Origin: Acidovorax soli
Lineage (GTDB): Bacteria > Pseudomonadota > Gammaproteobacteria > Burkholderiales > Burkholderiaceae_C
Assembly: GCF_014207955.1 (NCBI RefSeq)
Contig: NZ_JACHLK010000001.1
Span: 372,001-436,000 of the forward strand
Direction of reading: 5' to 3'
Length of the DNA stretch: 64,000 nucleotides
A program made the translations under genes and the position numbers. The notes beneath the pieces were generated by a model that did no database searches, had not been told where the DNA came from, and worked only from the letters and a program-made list of their open reading frames with translations. Within the stretch, counting starts at the first letter, position 1; each line of letters opens with the position of its first letter. Below are positions 37,223 through 46,229 of this stretch, one piece after another.

Positions 37223-38230
37223 CTACTTCTTGCCCCAGCACAGGTCGGTGCCGGTCTTCACGTCCTTGCTGTCGACACCCGCAACGGCCTTGCCGGCGAT
37301 CAAGGTCACGCCGGTGTCGGTGTAGCCGCTGACCTTCTTGCCGCTCTTGGCGTACTCGATCCCCGCCTCCACCCCCATGGCCGCCATTTTCAAGGGGTAC
37401 TGCTGCGAGGTGGCGGCGATCTTGCCGGCCGCCACGTCCCTGATGCCGTCGCATCCACCGTCCACGGAGACGATCATCACGCCCTTCTCCTTGCCGGCCT
37501 TCTGCAGCGCATTGAATGCGCCCGCGGCTGCCGGCTCGTTGATGGTGTAGACCAGGGTGATGTCGGGGTTCTTCTGCAGGCAGTTCTCCATGGCCGTCTG
37601 GGCCTTGGCACGGTCTCCAAAGCTGTCGGCCATGCATACCACCTCTGAAGGCCGGGCCAGCTCGTTGTTCTTCGCGTCGTAGCTGGCCAGGCCGAAGCCC
37701 TGAAGAAAGCCGTTGTGCCGTTGCGCACCCACCGGATGGCCCGGCAGAAGATCGAGCGTTGCGATCTTCAAGGGCTTGCCCGGCGCACTGGCGGCGAGGG
37801 CCGCCTTGGCGTATTGGCCAATCAGCACACCGGCCTTGTAGTTGTCGGTGGCAAACAGTGCGTCGGTGCCATCGGCGGGGTCCGTCGGGCTGTCCAGCGC
37901 GATCACCATCACCCCCTTGTCGCGCGCCTTCTTGATCGCGGGAAGGATGGCCTTGGAGTCGTTGGGCGTGATCAATATGGTCTTGGCACCCGCGCCGATC
38001 ATGTTCTCCATCGCGGTGATCTGGCCGGCATTGTCGCCATCGGCCTTGCCGGCACCGCTCAGCAGCTTGGCCCCCTTGGCTTTGGCGACTTCGGCGGCGC
38101 CTTCCTTCATCTTCACGAAGAAGGGGTTGGTCTCGGTCTTGGTGATCAGTCCGATGACCGGCGTATCGGCCATCGCCGCGCCAGAGGCGGCCAGCAGGGT
38201 TGCGATCAGGGTGGCGTACTTCAAGTTCAT
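37223..38230 (-). CDS. Sugar ABC transporter substrate-binding protein (FrcB/RbsB-like)
   Basis: A 335-residue periplasmic binding protein (Peripla_BP_4). The signal peptide is MNLKYATLIATLLAASGAAM with cleavage after AMA. Mature features are VIGLITKTETNPFFVKMKEG, ILITPNDSKAILPAIKKARD, MVIALDSPTDPADGTDALFA, TINEPAAAGAFNALQKAG and VSVDGGCDGI, fitting FrcB-type (fructose, ribose, mannose) proteins more than classic RbsB because of the DSPT-P loop. Ligand identity is inferred from operon order only. First gene of the operon, divergent from the LacI gene. Confidence 0.9.
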   Translation of the reverse strand: MNLKYATLIATLLAASGAAMADTPVIGLITKTETNPFFVKMKEGAAEVAKAKGAKLLSGAGKADGDNAGQITAMENMIGAGAKTILITPNDSKAILPAIKKARDKGVMVIALDSPTDPADGTDALFATDNYKAGVLIGQYAKAALAASAPGKPLKIATLDLLPGHPVGAQRHNGFLQGFGLASYDAKNNELARPSEVVCMADSFGDRAKAQTAMENCLQKNPDITLVYTINEPAAAGAFNALQKAGKEKGVMIVSVDGGCDGIRDVAAGKIAATSQQYPLKMAAMGVEAGIEYAKSGKKVSGYTDTGVTLIAGKAVAGVDSKDVKTGTDLCWGKK

Positions 38231-38303
38231 CGGATGTCTCCAGAAGATGGTCGGGTCCAATTCGGCCTTGTGCAAGCCCTTGCCTGGACACATGCCGTGT
38301 GCG

Positions 38304-38332
38304 ATTATGGGAATACGCAAGCGCTTGCGCAA
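38304..38332 (-). promoter_or_regulatory. Predicted promoter of the sugar ABC operon
   Basis: On the minus strand TTGCGC (38332-38327) and CATAAT (38309-38304) are separated by exactly 17 bases and would start transcription about 65 bases before the binding-protein ATG. The -35 hexamer lies inside the tandem LacI-type operator, so binding of the regulator would block polymerase directly. Confidence 0.65.
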
Positions 38333-38340
38333 GCGCTTGC
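38317..38340. promoter_or_regulatory. Tandem LacI-family operator
   Basis: The perfect 12-bp palindrome GCAAGCGCTTGC is present twice with no spacer (38317-38328 and 38329-38340). It carries the central CG and AAGCGCTT core typical of LacI/GalR-family sites. It lies in the divergent region of the sugar ABC operon and the LacI-type gene. Confidence 0.8.
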
Positions 38341-38528
38341 TACCTAGGGAAATCCATAGGCCTCGGTACGTCTTCGGCGGTGGGCCAGGGCCGCGCGGGC
38401 CTCCGTCCGGAATTCCCGGGATGGGTGCGATACGATGAAGAAAACCCCATGCCTGCCCACCACGCCGTGCATCCGATGGCACGGCGTGGCAGTACAGGCC
38501 ATGGGGCTTGGAGCTCAATGGAGAACTG

Positions 38529-39536
38529 ATGATTACGATGGAAACCGTCGCGGCGGCCGCAGGGGTATCGACCTCGACGGTCTCGCACGTCATCAACAAG
38601 ACGCGCAAGGTCCACCCCGATACCGAGCGCGCCGTGCTGGACGCCATCGAGCGGGTCGGCTACTCGCCGAACCACCTGGCACGGGCCCTGGCAGGTGCTC
38701 CGACCAGGACCGTCGGGGTCGCCATTTCCGTCCTGTCGAACCACTACTTCGCCGCCGTGGTGCGTGCCATCGAGGCCGAGTGCGCCAAGCGAGGCCTGAT
38801 GATGCTGCTGGCCGACACCCACGAGGATGCCGACTACGAGCTGAAAGTGGTGCAGGCCTTGCACGAGAGGCGTGTCGATGGCATCGTGATTGCCCCCTCC
38901 GCCGAGCCACAGCACCGCGCGCTGGACTACCTGCGCGACAAGGGTGTGCCGACGGTCCTGGTGGACCGGTTTGTCGGGACCACGTTTGACCAGATTGGCG
39001 TGGAGAGCCGCGATGCGGCCCAGACCCTGGTGGAGCACCTCATCGGACTGGGCCACCGGCGCATTGCCCTGGTGTCGGGGGCAGCAGGGCTGTCCACGAC
39101 GACGGAACGGCTCGAAGGCTACTGCCGCGCCCTGGAGGCGGCAGGCATCGCTTTCGACCCGGCCCTGGTCCGCAGCGGCGAGTCACGGTCCGAGCCGGCC
39201 AGCGCAGCCGTGCACCACCTGCTGTCGCTGGACCAGCGCCCCACGGCCTTGATGACCGGCAACAACCTGATGACGATTGGCGCCATGCAGGCCTTGCGCG
39301 CTGCCGGGCTGGGCGTCCCGAACGATATTTCGCTCGTCGGCTTTGACGACTTTGACTGGGCCGACGTCTTCTCTCCACGCCTGACGGTCATGGCGCAGCC
39401 CGTGGAAGAACTCGGCACCCGGGCGGTCCGCCTGTTGGCCCGGCGCATTGCCGACCCCGGTGCGCGCCGCCAGACCGTGCGGCTCGCGCCCACGCTGCGC
39501 ATGCGCGACTCTGCGGGCGTTCCCGGACCCCGGTGA
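38529..39536 (+). CDS. LacI-family transcriptional regulator
   Basis: A 335-residue LacI-type regulator. The N-terminal helix-turn-helix and hinge are TMETVAAAAGVSTSTVSHVI with NKTRKVHPDTERAVLDAIER and a hinge helix ending LARALAG. The sugar-binding core follows (TVGVAISVLSNHYFAAVVRA, ESRDAAQTLVEHLIGLGHRR, DISLVGFDDFDWADVFSPRL). GGAGAA at 38519-38524 supports the ATG at 38529. It is divergent from the sugar transporter operon and most likely represses it through the tandem site at 38317-38340. Confidence 0.92.
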   Translation: MITMETVAAAAGVSTSTVSHVINKTRKVHPDTERAVLDAIERVGYSPNHLARALAGAPTRTVGVAISVLSNHYFAAVVRAIEAECAKRGLMMLLADTHEDADYELKVVQALHERRVDGIVIAPSAEPQHRALDYLRDKGVPTVLVDRFVGTTFDQIGVESRDAAQTLVEHLIGLGHRRIALVSGAAGLSTTTERLEGYCRALEAAGIAFDPALVRSGESRSEPASAAVHHLLSLDQRPTALMTGNNLMTIGAMQALRAAGLGVPNDISLVGFDDFDWADVFSPRLTVMAQPVEELGTRAVRLLARRIADPGARRQTVRLAPTLRMRDSAGVPGPR

Positions 39537-39618
39537 CACCGACCCTGCCCCGTTGCAGCATTGCGGCCTGGGTCGCCCTGCTTCTCAGCGAGAGCGCATG
39601 TCCCTGGCCATCCTGCGT

Positions 39619-40095
39619 TCAGTGGACCCGGTCTGCGACCGGTGCCCCCGCAGCGCAGGTCTGGGGTGCCAGGCAATCGACCTGGAGCACCAGCTCCCCC
39701 AGGGCAGGATGCACGCCCTGCTCGGCCGCACGGCGCTCCACCTCACTGCGCAATGGGGTGCCGGGCAGCGCCACCGAGCGCGCGCAGCCCCGGCAGGCCA
39801 TGCGCACCACGGCGCTCTCCGCGGCATCCACCGGGCACAGGCGGTAGAGGCTGCGCTGGCTGTGCTCGCCCCGGCCCTGCAGCAGCACGCCCAGGAACTC
39901 CAGCTGGTGGATGGCCCGGTACACCGTGCTCACGCTCACGCGCGTGCCGCGCAGCAGCATCTGGCGAAACACCTCGTCGGCCGCCACACCGCAGGCGCCT
40001 GCGGCCTGGATGACCTGCAGGATGCCGATGCGCGCTGTGGTCGGCCGCAGGCCCGCATCGCGCAGGCGCTGCAGCAGGGAGGGGCACGCGCTCAC
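39619..40095 (-). CDS. Fur-family regulator with degenerate metal site
   Basis: A 158-residue Fur-superfamily protein. The winged-helix part is intact (RLRDAGLRPTTARIGILQVI, then VSVSTVYRAIHQLEFLGVL). The next segment should carry the His-rich regulatory metal motif (HHDH or HHHH before CxxC) but reads ESAVVRMACRGCARSVAL. The CxxC is kept and the histidines are gone. A second Cys pair near the C-terminus (DCLAPQTC) may complete a structural zinc site. The start is GTG at 40095, overlapping the stop of the outer-membrane factor (GTGA), so it is the last gene of the iron/export series. Confidence 0.8.
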   Translation of the reverse strand: MSACPSLLQRLRDAGLRPTTARIGILQVIQAAGACGVAADEVFRQMLLRGTRVSVSTVYRAIHQLEFLGVLLQGRGEHSQRSLYRLCPVDAAESAVVRMACRGCARSVALPGTPLRSEVERRAAEQGVHPALGELVLQVDCLAPQTCAAGAPVADRVH

Positions 40096-41528
40096 GGGCG
40101 CTCCATGGTGGCCAGGCCCGGGGCGGGCCCGGGCGCTTCCCAGCCACCGCCCAGCGCCTTGTACAAGGCCACGGCCGCCACCAGCCGCGCCTGGCGCAAC
40201 TGGGCCGCGTGGTCCTGTCCGGCATACAGGGTGCGCTGGGCATCGAGCAGGGTGAGCAGCGTGTCGGCGCCTGCGCGGTAGCGCACCTGCGCCAGGGCGT
40301 AGGCCTGTTGCGCCTGCTCCAGCACCTGGGCCTGCGCGGCGGTTTGTGCGCCGGTACCGGCCACGGCCTGCAGCGCCCGCTCGGCATCGCCCACGGCCGC
40401 AATGATGGCGGCCTGGTACTGCGCCAGCAGTTCGTCGCGCCGCGCCTGGGCGATCTCGGCCCCGGCGGCCAGCCGGCCGCCACCAAAGATCGGGGCCGTG
40501 AGCCCTGCGGCCAGGCTGTACAAGGGGTGGTCGAAGGCGCGGCCCGGGCGATCGCCGCCCACGCCCAGGCCGGCGCTCAGGGTGATGCGTGGCAGCAATG
40601 CGGCACGCGCAGCCTGCACGTCGGCATGGGCGGCGGCCAGTTGGGCCTCGGCGCGCGCCACATCGGGCCGGCGCACCAGCAGGTCGGCGGGCAGGCCCGC
40701 GCCCACAGCCGGCGGCTGTAGCGCCACGAGGCTGTCGGCCTGCACGGCGGGCGCCGACGCCTGGCCCAGCAGCACGGCCAGGGCCGTGTGCTGGTCCTGC
40801 ACCTGCTGGCGCAGCGCTTCGATGGCCTGGCGCTGCGCAGCCACCAGGCCGCGCTGCTGGGCCAGCTCCAGCGGGGTCGCGGCACCAGCGCGGGCGCGGG
40901 ATTCGACCAGGGCCAGCACGCGCTCGGCGCTGTGCAGGTTGAGCCCGGCAATCGCCAGGCGCTCGCGCCCGCCCACCAGGCGCAGCCAGGCCTCCGCCAC
41001 GGCCGCGGTGAGCGTGAGGCCCACCGTGTCGCGGTCAAAGCGGCTGGCCCGCAGGCTGGCGAGTGCGCTGTCGTGCCCTGCGCGCTGGCGGCCCCAGAAG
41101 TCGAGTTCGTAGCTCGCGGCCAGGCCCGCTGCATAACGGTTGGCCGCCGTGCCCTCGGTGCTGCTGCCGCCCGAAAAGCGCGCCTGGCGGCTGGCGTCCG
41201 CCGTGGCGTTCACGGCGGGCAGCCGTGCGGCGCCGGCCTGGCGCGCCGTGGCCTCGGCCTGGCGCAGGCGGGCTGCCGCAGCGGCCACATCCAGGCTCTG
41301 CGCCTGGGCGGCCTGCACCAGGGCATCGAGCTCGGCGCTGCCCAGGCTGCGCCACCAGCCGGGGGCAATGGACAAGGGGCCAGGGCCGCCCCGCGCCGAC
41401 CACTGCGCGGGCAAGGCCGGCGCTGTGGCCGCCAGGGGCGGCGGGGTGGTACTGGCGCAAGCGCACAGCAATGCGGCCGCCAGCAGGGTCAGGGCATGGG
41501 AGGAAACAGCAGACATCGGTTCATTCAT
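40092..41528 (-). CDS. NodT-family outer-membrane efflux lipoprotein (OpmQ/TolC-like)
   Basis: A 478-residue outer-membrane factor. A lipoprotein signal ends [10 protein letters not shown] with the lipidated Cys near residue 24. The body has duplicated OEP repeats: [20 protein letters not shown], a VLLGQ motif, [30 protein letters not shown] and [15 protein letters not shown]. It would form the trimeric channel of a MacAB-type tripartite pump. The ATG at 41528 overlaps the MacB stop (ATGA). Confidence 0.92.
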   Translation of the reverse strand: MNEPMSAVSSHALTLLAAALLCACASTTPPPLAATAPALPAQWSARGGPGPLSIAPGWWRSLGSAELDALVQAAQAQSLDVAAAAARLRQAEATARQAGAARLPAVNATADASRQARFSGGSSTEGTAANRYAAGLAASYELDFWGRQRAGHDSALASLRASRFDRDTVGLTLTAAVAEAWLRLVGGRERLAIAGLNLHSAERVLALVESRARAGAATPLELAQQRGLVAAQRQAIEALRQQVQDQHTALAVLLGQASAPAVQADSLVALQPPAVGAGLPADLLVRRPDVARAEAQLAAAHADVQAARAALLPRITLSAGLGVGGDRPGRAFDHPLYSLAAGLTAPIFGGGRLAAGAEIAQARRDELLAQYQAAIIAAVGDAERALQAVAGTGAQTAAQAQVLEQAQQAYALAQVRYRAGADTLLTLLDAQRTLYAGQDHAAQLRQARLVAAVALYKALGGGWEAPGPAPGLATMERP

Positions 41529-43498
41529 TCCGAAGCCAGGGCCACCACGGGGTCGAGCCCCGCCGCGCGGCGCGCCGGCATGTAGCCGAAGACGAGGCCC
41601 GTGGCCACCGAGCAGGCAAACGCCCCGCCCATGGCCGTGAGCGAGAAGATGACGGGCACACCCGAGGCGATCAGCACCGCCCCCACGGCCAGCCCGATGG
41701 CCAGGCCCGCCAGCCCCCCCACGAGGGTGACCAGCACGGCCTCGGTGAGGAACTGGCGCAGGATGTCACGCTGGCGCGCACCGGTGGCGATGCGGATGCC
41801 GATTTCGCGCGTGCGCTCGCGCACCGTCATGAGCATCACGTTCATCACACCGATGCCACCCACCACCAGCGAGACGGCCGCGATCAGGCCCAGCATCATG
41901 GTCATGGTGTTGCGCGTCTGCGCCTCGGCCTGCAGCTTGGCGGCGGCGTTGCCGATGCGAAAGTCCTCGCGCCCGTGGCGCGCCAGCAGCAGGGCGTGCA
42001 TGGCCTTCTCGGCCGCCTGCACCTGCTCGACCGACGCGGCCGAGATCACCGTGTAGTCGGGCTGGGTCTGCACGCGGTACACGCGTGCGCGGCCGGCCTG
42101 GTAGGGGATGAAGACCATGTCGTCGTAGTTCTGCGCACCCGAATCGGCGCCGCGCTCGGCCATCACGCCGACCACCTCGAAGGGCGCGTTGCCGATCAGC
42201 AGGATGCGGCCCAGCGGGTTGGGCGTGTCCGGAAAGAACTGCTGGTGCGCCTTGTGGCCCAGCACCACCAGCGCGGCCAGATCGCGGTCCTCGGCCTCGG
42301 TGTAGTAGCGGCCCTGGGCCACCTTCCAGTGGTGCACGGCCGGCATGTCTTCGCTGGCAGCGAAGACATAGACCTGGCGTTCCACATTGCCCTGGCGCAC
42401 GGGCGTGGGGTCGCCGATCACGGGCATCACATAGCCGATCTCGGGCAGTGCGGCAATCGCCTCCAGGTCGCCATCGGTGATCTCGCCCGGTGGCCCGCCG
42501 CTGCCCACATGGGCGCCACCCAGGTACATGATGGTCGTGCCCATGGCGCCCATCTGGTCCACCACCCGCTGCTTGGCGCCCTCGCCCACCCCCATCATCA
42601 CGATGACCGAGGCCACGCCGATGACGATGCCCAGCAGGGTGAGCCCCGTGCGCGCCCGGTTCATGCGCATGCCGCGCCAGGCGCTGCGCGCGGCCTCGGC
42701 CAGTTCGGCCCACAGGGCGCGGCGCACACCGCCCTCCCCGGCTGCGGCATGGACCGATGGCACGGCCGCCGGCTGCGCCTGCCCGCCAGCCTCCCTGCGC
42801 CCGCTGTCGGCCACGATCTGGCCGTCGCGGATCTCGATCACGCGGCGCGCCTGGGCGGCCACCTCGCGGTCATGGGTGATGAGCACGATGGTGTGGCCCG
42901 CATCGGCCAGCTCGTTGAGCAGGGCCATGACCTCGGTGCCGCTCTTCGTGTCGAGTGCGCCCGTGGGCTCGTCGGCCAGGATGATGCGCCCGCCGTTCAT
43001 CAGTGCCCGCGCGATGGACACGCGCTGCTGCTGCCCGCCCGAGAGCTGGCTGGGCCGGTTCTCCAGCTTGTCGGCCAGGCCCAGGCGCGCCAGCAGTGCC
43101 GTGGCACGCTCGGCGCGATCCTGGCGCGACAGGCCGGCGTAGATGGCGGGCACCTCCACGTTCTCGCGCGCCGACTCGGCCGCGATCAGGTGGTAGCCCT
43201 GGAACACGAAGCCGAAGGCCTCGCGCCGCAGCCAGGCCAGCTGGTCGGCATCGAAGCCGGCCACGTCCTCGCCATTGAAGCGGTAGCGCCCGCTCGTGGG
43301 CCGGTCCAGGCAGCCCAGCAGGTTCATCAGCGTGGACTTGCCCGAGCCCGAGGCCCCGACGATGGCCACAAACTCGCCCGCGTGGATGGACAGGGACACG
43401 CCGCGCAGCACCTCCACTTCGGGCTGGTCGCCACCGCCGTAGCGTCGGCGCACGTCTGTGAGTTCGATCAGGGGAGCCGCGGGGGCTACAACGTTCAC
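41525..43498 (-). CDS. macB: MacB-family ABC exporter (ATPase plus permease)
   Basis: A 657-residue MacB-type protein. The N-terminal ATPase has GASGSGKST (Walker A), [16 protein letters not shown] (signature) and [11 protein letters not shown] (Walker B). A membrane helix near residue 290 ([20 protein letters not shown]) leads to a periplasmic MacB core domain, followed by three C-terminal helices including [20 protein letters not shown] and [14 protein letters not shown]. MacB exports macrolides, lipopeptides or, as PvdT, pyoverdine. The start is GTG at 43498, overlapping the MacA stop (GTGA). Location behind a siderophore receptor favours a siderophore-linked substrate. Confidence 0.93.
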   Translation of the reverse strand: MNVVAPAAPLIELTDVRRRYGGGDQPEVEVLRGVSLSIHAGEFVAIVGASGSGKSTLMNLLGCLDRPTSGRYRFNGEDVAGFDADQLAWLRREAFGFVFQGYHLIAAESARENVEVPAIYAGLSRQDRAERATALLARLGLADKLENRPSQLSGGQQQRVSIARALMNGGRIILADEPTGALDTKSGTEVMALLNELADAGHTIVLITHDREVAAQARRVIEIRDGQIVADSGRREAGGQAQPAAVPSVHAAAGEGGVRRALWAELAEAARSAWRGMRMNRARTGLTLLGIVIGVASVIVMMGVGEGAKQRVVDQMGAMGTTIMYLGGAHVGSGGPPGEITDGDLEAIAALPEIGYVMPVIGDPTPVRQGNVERQVYVFAASEDMPAVHHWKVAQGRYYTEAEDRDLAALVVLGHKAHQQFFPDTPNPLGRILLIGNAPFEVVGVMAERGADSGAQNYDDMVFIPYQAGRARVYRVQTQPDYTVISAASVEQVQAAEKAMHALLLARHGREDFRIGNAAAKLQAEAQTRNTMTMMLGLIAAVSLVVGGIGVMNVMLMTVRERTREIGIRIATGARQRDILRQFLTEAVLVTLVGGLAGLAIGLAVGAVLIASGVPVIFSLTAMGGAFACSVATGLVFGYMPARRAAGLDPVVALASE

Positions 43499-44733
43499 AG
43501 CTTGAACCTCTTGGTGCCGCCCTGCACAGCGCGTTCGCCGGTGACGAGTTGCTCGCCCACCTGCAGGCCGCTGCGCACCTCGGCGCGGTGCCGGCTCTTC
43601 ACGGCCACCTCCACGGTGCGCGACTGCACACTGCCATCGGCCAGCAGCACGCGCGCCTGGTGCTGGCGCAGTCCAGGCGCTGCCTTGGCGGCAGCATCCT
43701 TGGGCGCATCGGGAGCTTCCTTCAACGCGGAGAGGGGCACGGTGATCACGCCCTTGGCCTGCGCCGTGATGAAGCTGGTCTGCGCCGTCATCTGCGGCAT
43801 GAGCTCGCCGTCGGCGTTGTCCACATCGAACAGCACGGTGTACGACACGGCCTTGCTGGCAGCCGCCTGCGCATTGGCGCCGCCGCCTGCGGCCTTGCCC
43901 TCGGGCGTGGGCGGTGCGGGCAGCACCTGGCGCACGCTGCTCTGCCAGCGGCGCGCACCCGCATCGGCCTGGTTGCCCAGCGTGGTGAAGTACACCGGCA
44001 TGCCCACCTTCACGCGGCGGATGTCGGCCTCGGACACATCGGTCCATACCGTCATGGCCGAGAGGTCGGCGATCCGCAGGATGTTCGGGGTCTGGTAGGT
44101 GGCGTTCAGGGTCTGGCCCTCGCGCGCCTCCAGCGCCACCACGGTGCCTGCCATGGGGGCGTAGATGCGCGTGTAGCCCAGGCGCGCCTCGTCGGCCTTG
44201 AGGCTGGCCTGCGTCTGGTCGATCTGGGCCTTGAGGTGCTCGATGCGCGCGGCGGTCGAGGCCAGCGTGGCCTCAGCCGTCTGCAGGTCTTCCAGGCGCG
44301 TGGCGCCCTCGCGCTCCATCTGCTGCTGGCGTGCCAGCTGCTGCTGCGCCAGGCGGTGCTGGGCCTGCTGCTCGGCCTGCTGGGCGCGCAGCCCGGCCAG
44401 CGCGGCGCGCCCGCCGTCCACCGTGGCCTGCTGCACGCTGGGGTCGATCTCCACAAGCAGCTGGCCCTTCTTCACCTCGGCGCCGGGTTGCACGTGCAGG
44501 CGGTTGATCTGGCCCGAGACCTGGGCCCCCACGTCCACATAACGGCGCGGCTGCAGCGTGCCGATGGCGCTGACCGTGGCCTCGATGTCGCCCAGGGCCA
44601 CGGGCGCGGTCTCGTACACCACCGGAGTGGGCCGGGCCCACCAGGCTGCGGCCAACGCGCCAGCCACGGCCACCAGGGCAAACGCCCCGAGCCAGCGGCC
44701 CCAGCGCGCGGAAGGAGCAGGAAGGGACGCCAT
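43495..44733 (-). CDS. macA: MacA-family periplasmic adaptor protein
   Basis: A 412-residue membrane-fusion protein. An N-terminal anchor helix ([19 protein letters not shown]) is followed by the lipoyl half [20 protein letters not shown], a long helical hairpin (residues about 95-180, Gln-rich [20 protein letters not shown]), the second lipoyl half and beta-barrel and membrane-proximal domains. It links MacB to the outer-membrane factor. Its start overlaps the stop of the DUF4198 gene by one base. A small Gly/Ala insert ([13 protein letters not shown]) lies in the distal domain. Confidence 0.92.
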   Translation of the reverse strand: MASLPAPSARWGRWLGAFALVAVAGALAAAWWARPTPVVYETAPVALGDIEATVSAIGTLQPRRYVDVGAQVSGQINRLHVQPGAEVKKGQLLVEIDPSVQQATVDGGRAALAGLRAQQAEQQAQHRLAQQQLARQQQMEREGATRLEDLQTAEATLASTAARIEHLKAQIDQTQASLKADEARLGYTRIYAPMAGTVVALEAREGQTLNATYQTPNILRIADLSAMTVWTDVSEADIRRVKVGMPVYFTTLGNQADAGARRWQSSVRQVLPAPPTPEGKAAGGGANAQAAASKAVSYTVLFDVDNADGELMPQMTAQTSFITAQAKGVITVPLSALKEAPDAPKDAAAKAAPGLRQHQARVLLADGSVQSRTVEVAVKSRHRAEVRSGLQVGEQLVTGERAVQGGTKRFKL

Positions 44734-45389
44734 CAGCGGGCCACCTCGAAGCTCAGCGTGGCCGTGTGGCGCACATCCTCGTACTTCGTGCCGTCCACCG
44801 TGGTCGCGCCGTTGACGCGGGCCGTCACCTCCAGCACGTACAGACCGGGAAACGGGGTCTCCAGGCTCACCGTGCCATCCTTGGCGGGTGCCAGCGTGCG
44901 CTGCCAGCCCGCGCTGGTGTCCACATTGACCTGCGATGCGGCCACGGCCTGGCCCTTCCACACCAGCTTGAAGGTGTTGCCGCCAGGCGTGGTGGGCACC
45001 AGCTCCAGGTCGTTCGCAGCGCGGGTCTCATTGCGGCCGTGGCGTGCCTGGTAGAACGTCAGCGCGCCCTTGTCGCCCACCACGCTGGTGGTCAGGCGCA
45101 GGTCCTGGCCCTCGGGGGCGGTGATGTCGATGTGGCCGGCCTGCGGGGCCAACGGCAGGTCCTTGCCATCGGCCAGGGTGGCCCGCGGGGCCTTCAGGGC
45201 CGGCAGCGCAGCGCTGCGGCGCGCCAGCTCGCCGCTGTAGGCGCGGGCCTGCGCGCCCTCGCGCTGCAGCCACAGGTAGTCTGCATGGGCGGCAGGCGCC
45301 ATGAAGGCAGCGGCGGTGGTGGCCAGCACGGCCAGGGCGGCAGCGCGCAGGGCTTTGGAGCGAGAGGGAGCGACAGGCGAAGAGGACAT
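44733..45389 (-). CDS. DUF4198 periplasmic protein (copy 2)
   Basis: A 218-residue exported protein with signal peptide LRAAALAVLATTAAAF and cleavage near AHA. The mature N-terminus DYLWLQREGAQARAYSGELA matches the DUF4198 start, and later segments are GGNTFKLVWKGQAVAASQVN and TVSLETPFPGLYVLEV. DUF4198 proteins are beta-sandwich periplasmic proteins, some tied to metal uptake (NikK-like). It is a distant paralogue of the product of 46230-46880. Its stop overlaps the macA start, coupling it to the pump rather than to the receptor genes. Confidence 0.82.
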   Translation of the reverse strand: MSSSPVAPSRSKALRAAALAVLATTAAAFMAPAAHADYLWLQREGAQARAYSGELARRSAALPALKAPRATLADGKDLPLAPQAGHIDITAPEGQDLRLTTSVVGDKGALTFYQARHGRNETRAANDLELVPTTPGGNTFKLVWKGQAVAASQVNVDTSAGWQRTLAPAKDGTVSLETPFPGLYVLEVTARVNGATTVDGTKYEDVRHTATLSFEVAR

Positions 45390-45546
45390 GGCGTGGATGA
45401 GAAAGACAAGAAAGACAGTGGCACTCGGGCTTTTTCTGAGAGCCCCTTGCTGTCTATGACCAACGAGATCGAAAAAAGGGCAACGCAAAGCGCACTTTTT
45501 TCGGCCCCGTGCGGAAAAGAGATGCCGGGGCGGCCCCCGGCAGGGC
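45390..45546. other. Intergenic region with hairpins separating receptor and pump genes
   Basis: This 157-base gap is the largest inside the minus-strand series below the receptor gene. GCCGGGG/CCCCGGC (about 45523-45542) may weakly terminate the upstream part. GAAAAAAG...CTTTTTTC (about 45471-45502) forms a second inverted repeat. The region may contain an internal promoter for DUF4198-macAB-outer-membrane-factor-fur, though no clear Fur box was seen here. Confidence 0.45.
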
Positions 45547-45903
45547 TCAGCCCGCCATGGCGAGGGCGAGCCCGCCGAAAAGGCCCAGCGCCAGGGCAGC
45601 CCCGGCACTGGCGACCGACTGGCGCGGCCGGTAGGCCATGAGCCAGGCCACCAGGACGCCACCCGCCGTGAGAAAACCCCACCAGGCGGTAAAGCCCACG
45701 GTGGCGCCCCAGGCGCGGGTACAGGCCAGCAGCGCCAGCACCAGCAGCACACTGCCCGCAGCGCGCAGGGCCCGGCGCCGCGCCGGCGGCACCTCGCCCT
45801 GCCCGGTGAGCTGTTCATGGTGGCGGTCCATGGCCAGGCTGAGCCCGGCCATGCCCGCATAGCTGAGCGCCAGCGCCACGGCCGAAGCGATGGCGGCGCT
45901 CAT
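45547..45903 (-). CDS. DUF3325 membrane protein
   Basis: A 118-residue integral membrane protein with four hydrophobic segments (ALALSYAGMAGLSLAMDRHH, AAGSVLLVLALLACTRAWGA, WWGFLTAGGVLVAWLMAY and AGAALALGLFGGLALAMAG). The first carries the DRHH motif typical of DUF3325. These proteins occur with TonB-dependent siderophore receptors and DUF3649 and probably support iron-siderophore handling in the inner membrane; the mechanism is unknown. The start overlaps the DUF3649 stop (ATGA). Confidence 0.85.
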   Translation of the reverse strand: MSAAIASAVALALSYAGMAGLSLAMDRHHEQLTGQGEVPPARRRALRAAGSVLLVLALLACTRAWGATVGFTAWWGFLTAGGVLVAWLMAYRPRQSVASAGAALALGLFGGLALAMAG

Positions 45904-46226
45904 GCGCGCGCCCCTTGCAGCGCCAGCAGCGCCGCGCCGAACACGGCCGAGGCGATGGCCAGGCCCACCCAGGCGGAGAGGGCGCTGCGTGCGCTGAACG
46001 CCCACATCACCGCCACCGCATACACCGCAAAGCTGAGCATGGTGGCCGTGAGCAGCGCGCTCGCGCGCGACGCCCCGGTGATGAGCGGCAGCGCCAGCGA
46101 CAGCACAGCCGTGACCAGCGAGGCCAGCGCATAGCCGCCAAAGGCGCCCGCGACGGCACGGCTGGCCACCATGAGGCGGTAGCGCGCTGGAGACGGTTTG
46201 GTGGACGATGCCGGGATGGCAGCCAT
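45900..46226 (-). CDS. DUF3649 membrane protein
   Basis: A 108-residue protein with three predicted helices (AGAFGGYALASLVTAVLSLA, ALLTATMLSFAVYAVAVMWA and AWVGLAIASAVFGAALLAL) after a short polar N-terminus. It matches DUF3649, the usual partner of DUF3325 in iron-acquisition operons. It lies three bases after the DUF4198 stop and is coupled to DUF3325. Confidence 0.85.
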   Translation of the reverse strand: MAAIPASSTKPSPARYRLMVASRAVAGAFGGYALASLVTAVLSLALPLITGASRASALLTATMLSFAVYAVAVMWAFSARSALSAWVGLAIASAVFGAALLALQGARA

Positions 46227-46229
46227 GGC

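Noticed and set aside
41063..44098. 1,000-codon plus-strand frame opposite the MacAB genes
   Set aside because: No recognisable domains, and the opposite strand encodes intact MacA, MacB and outer-membrane factor.
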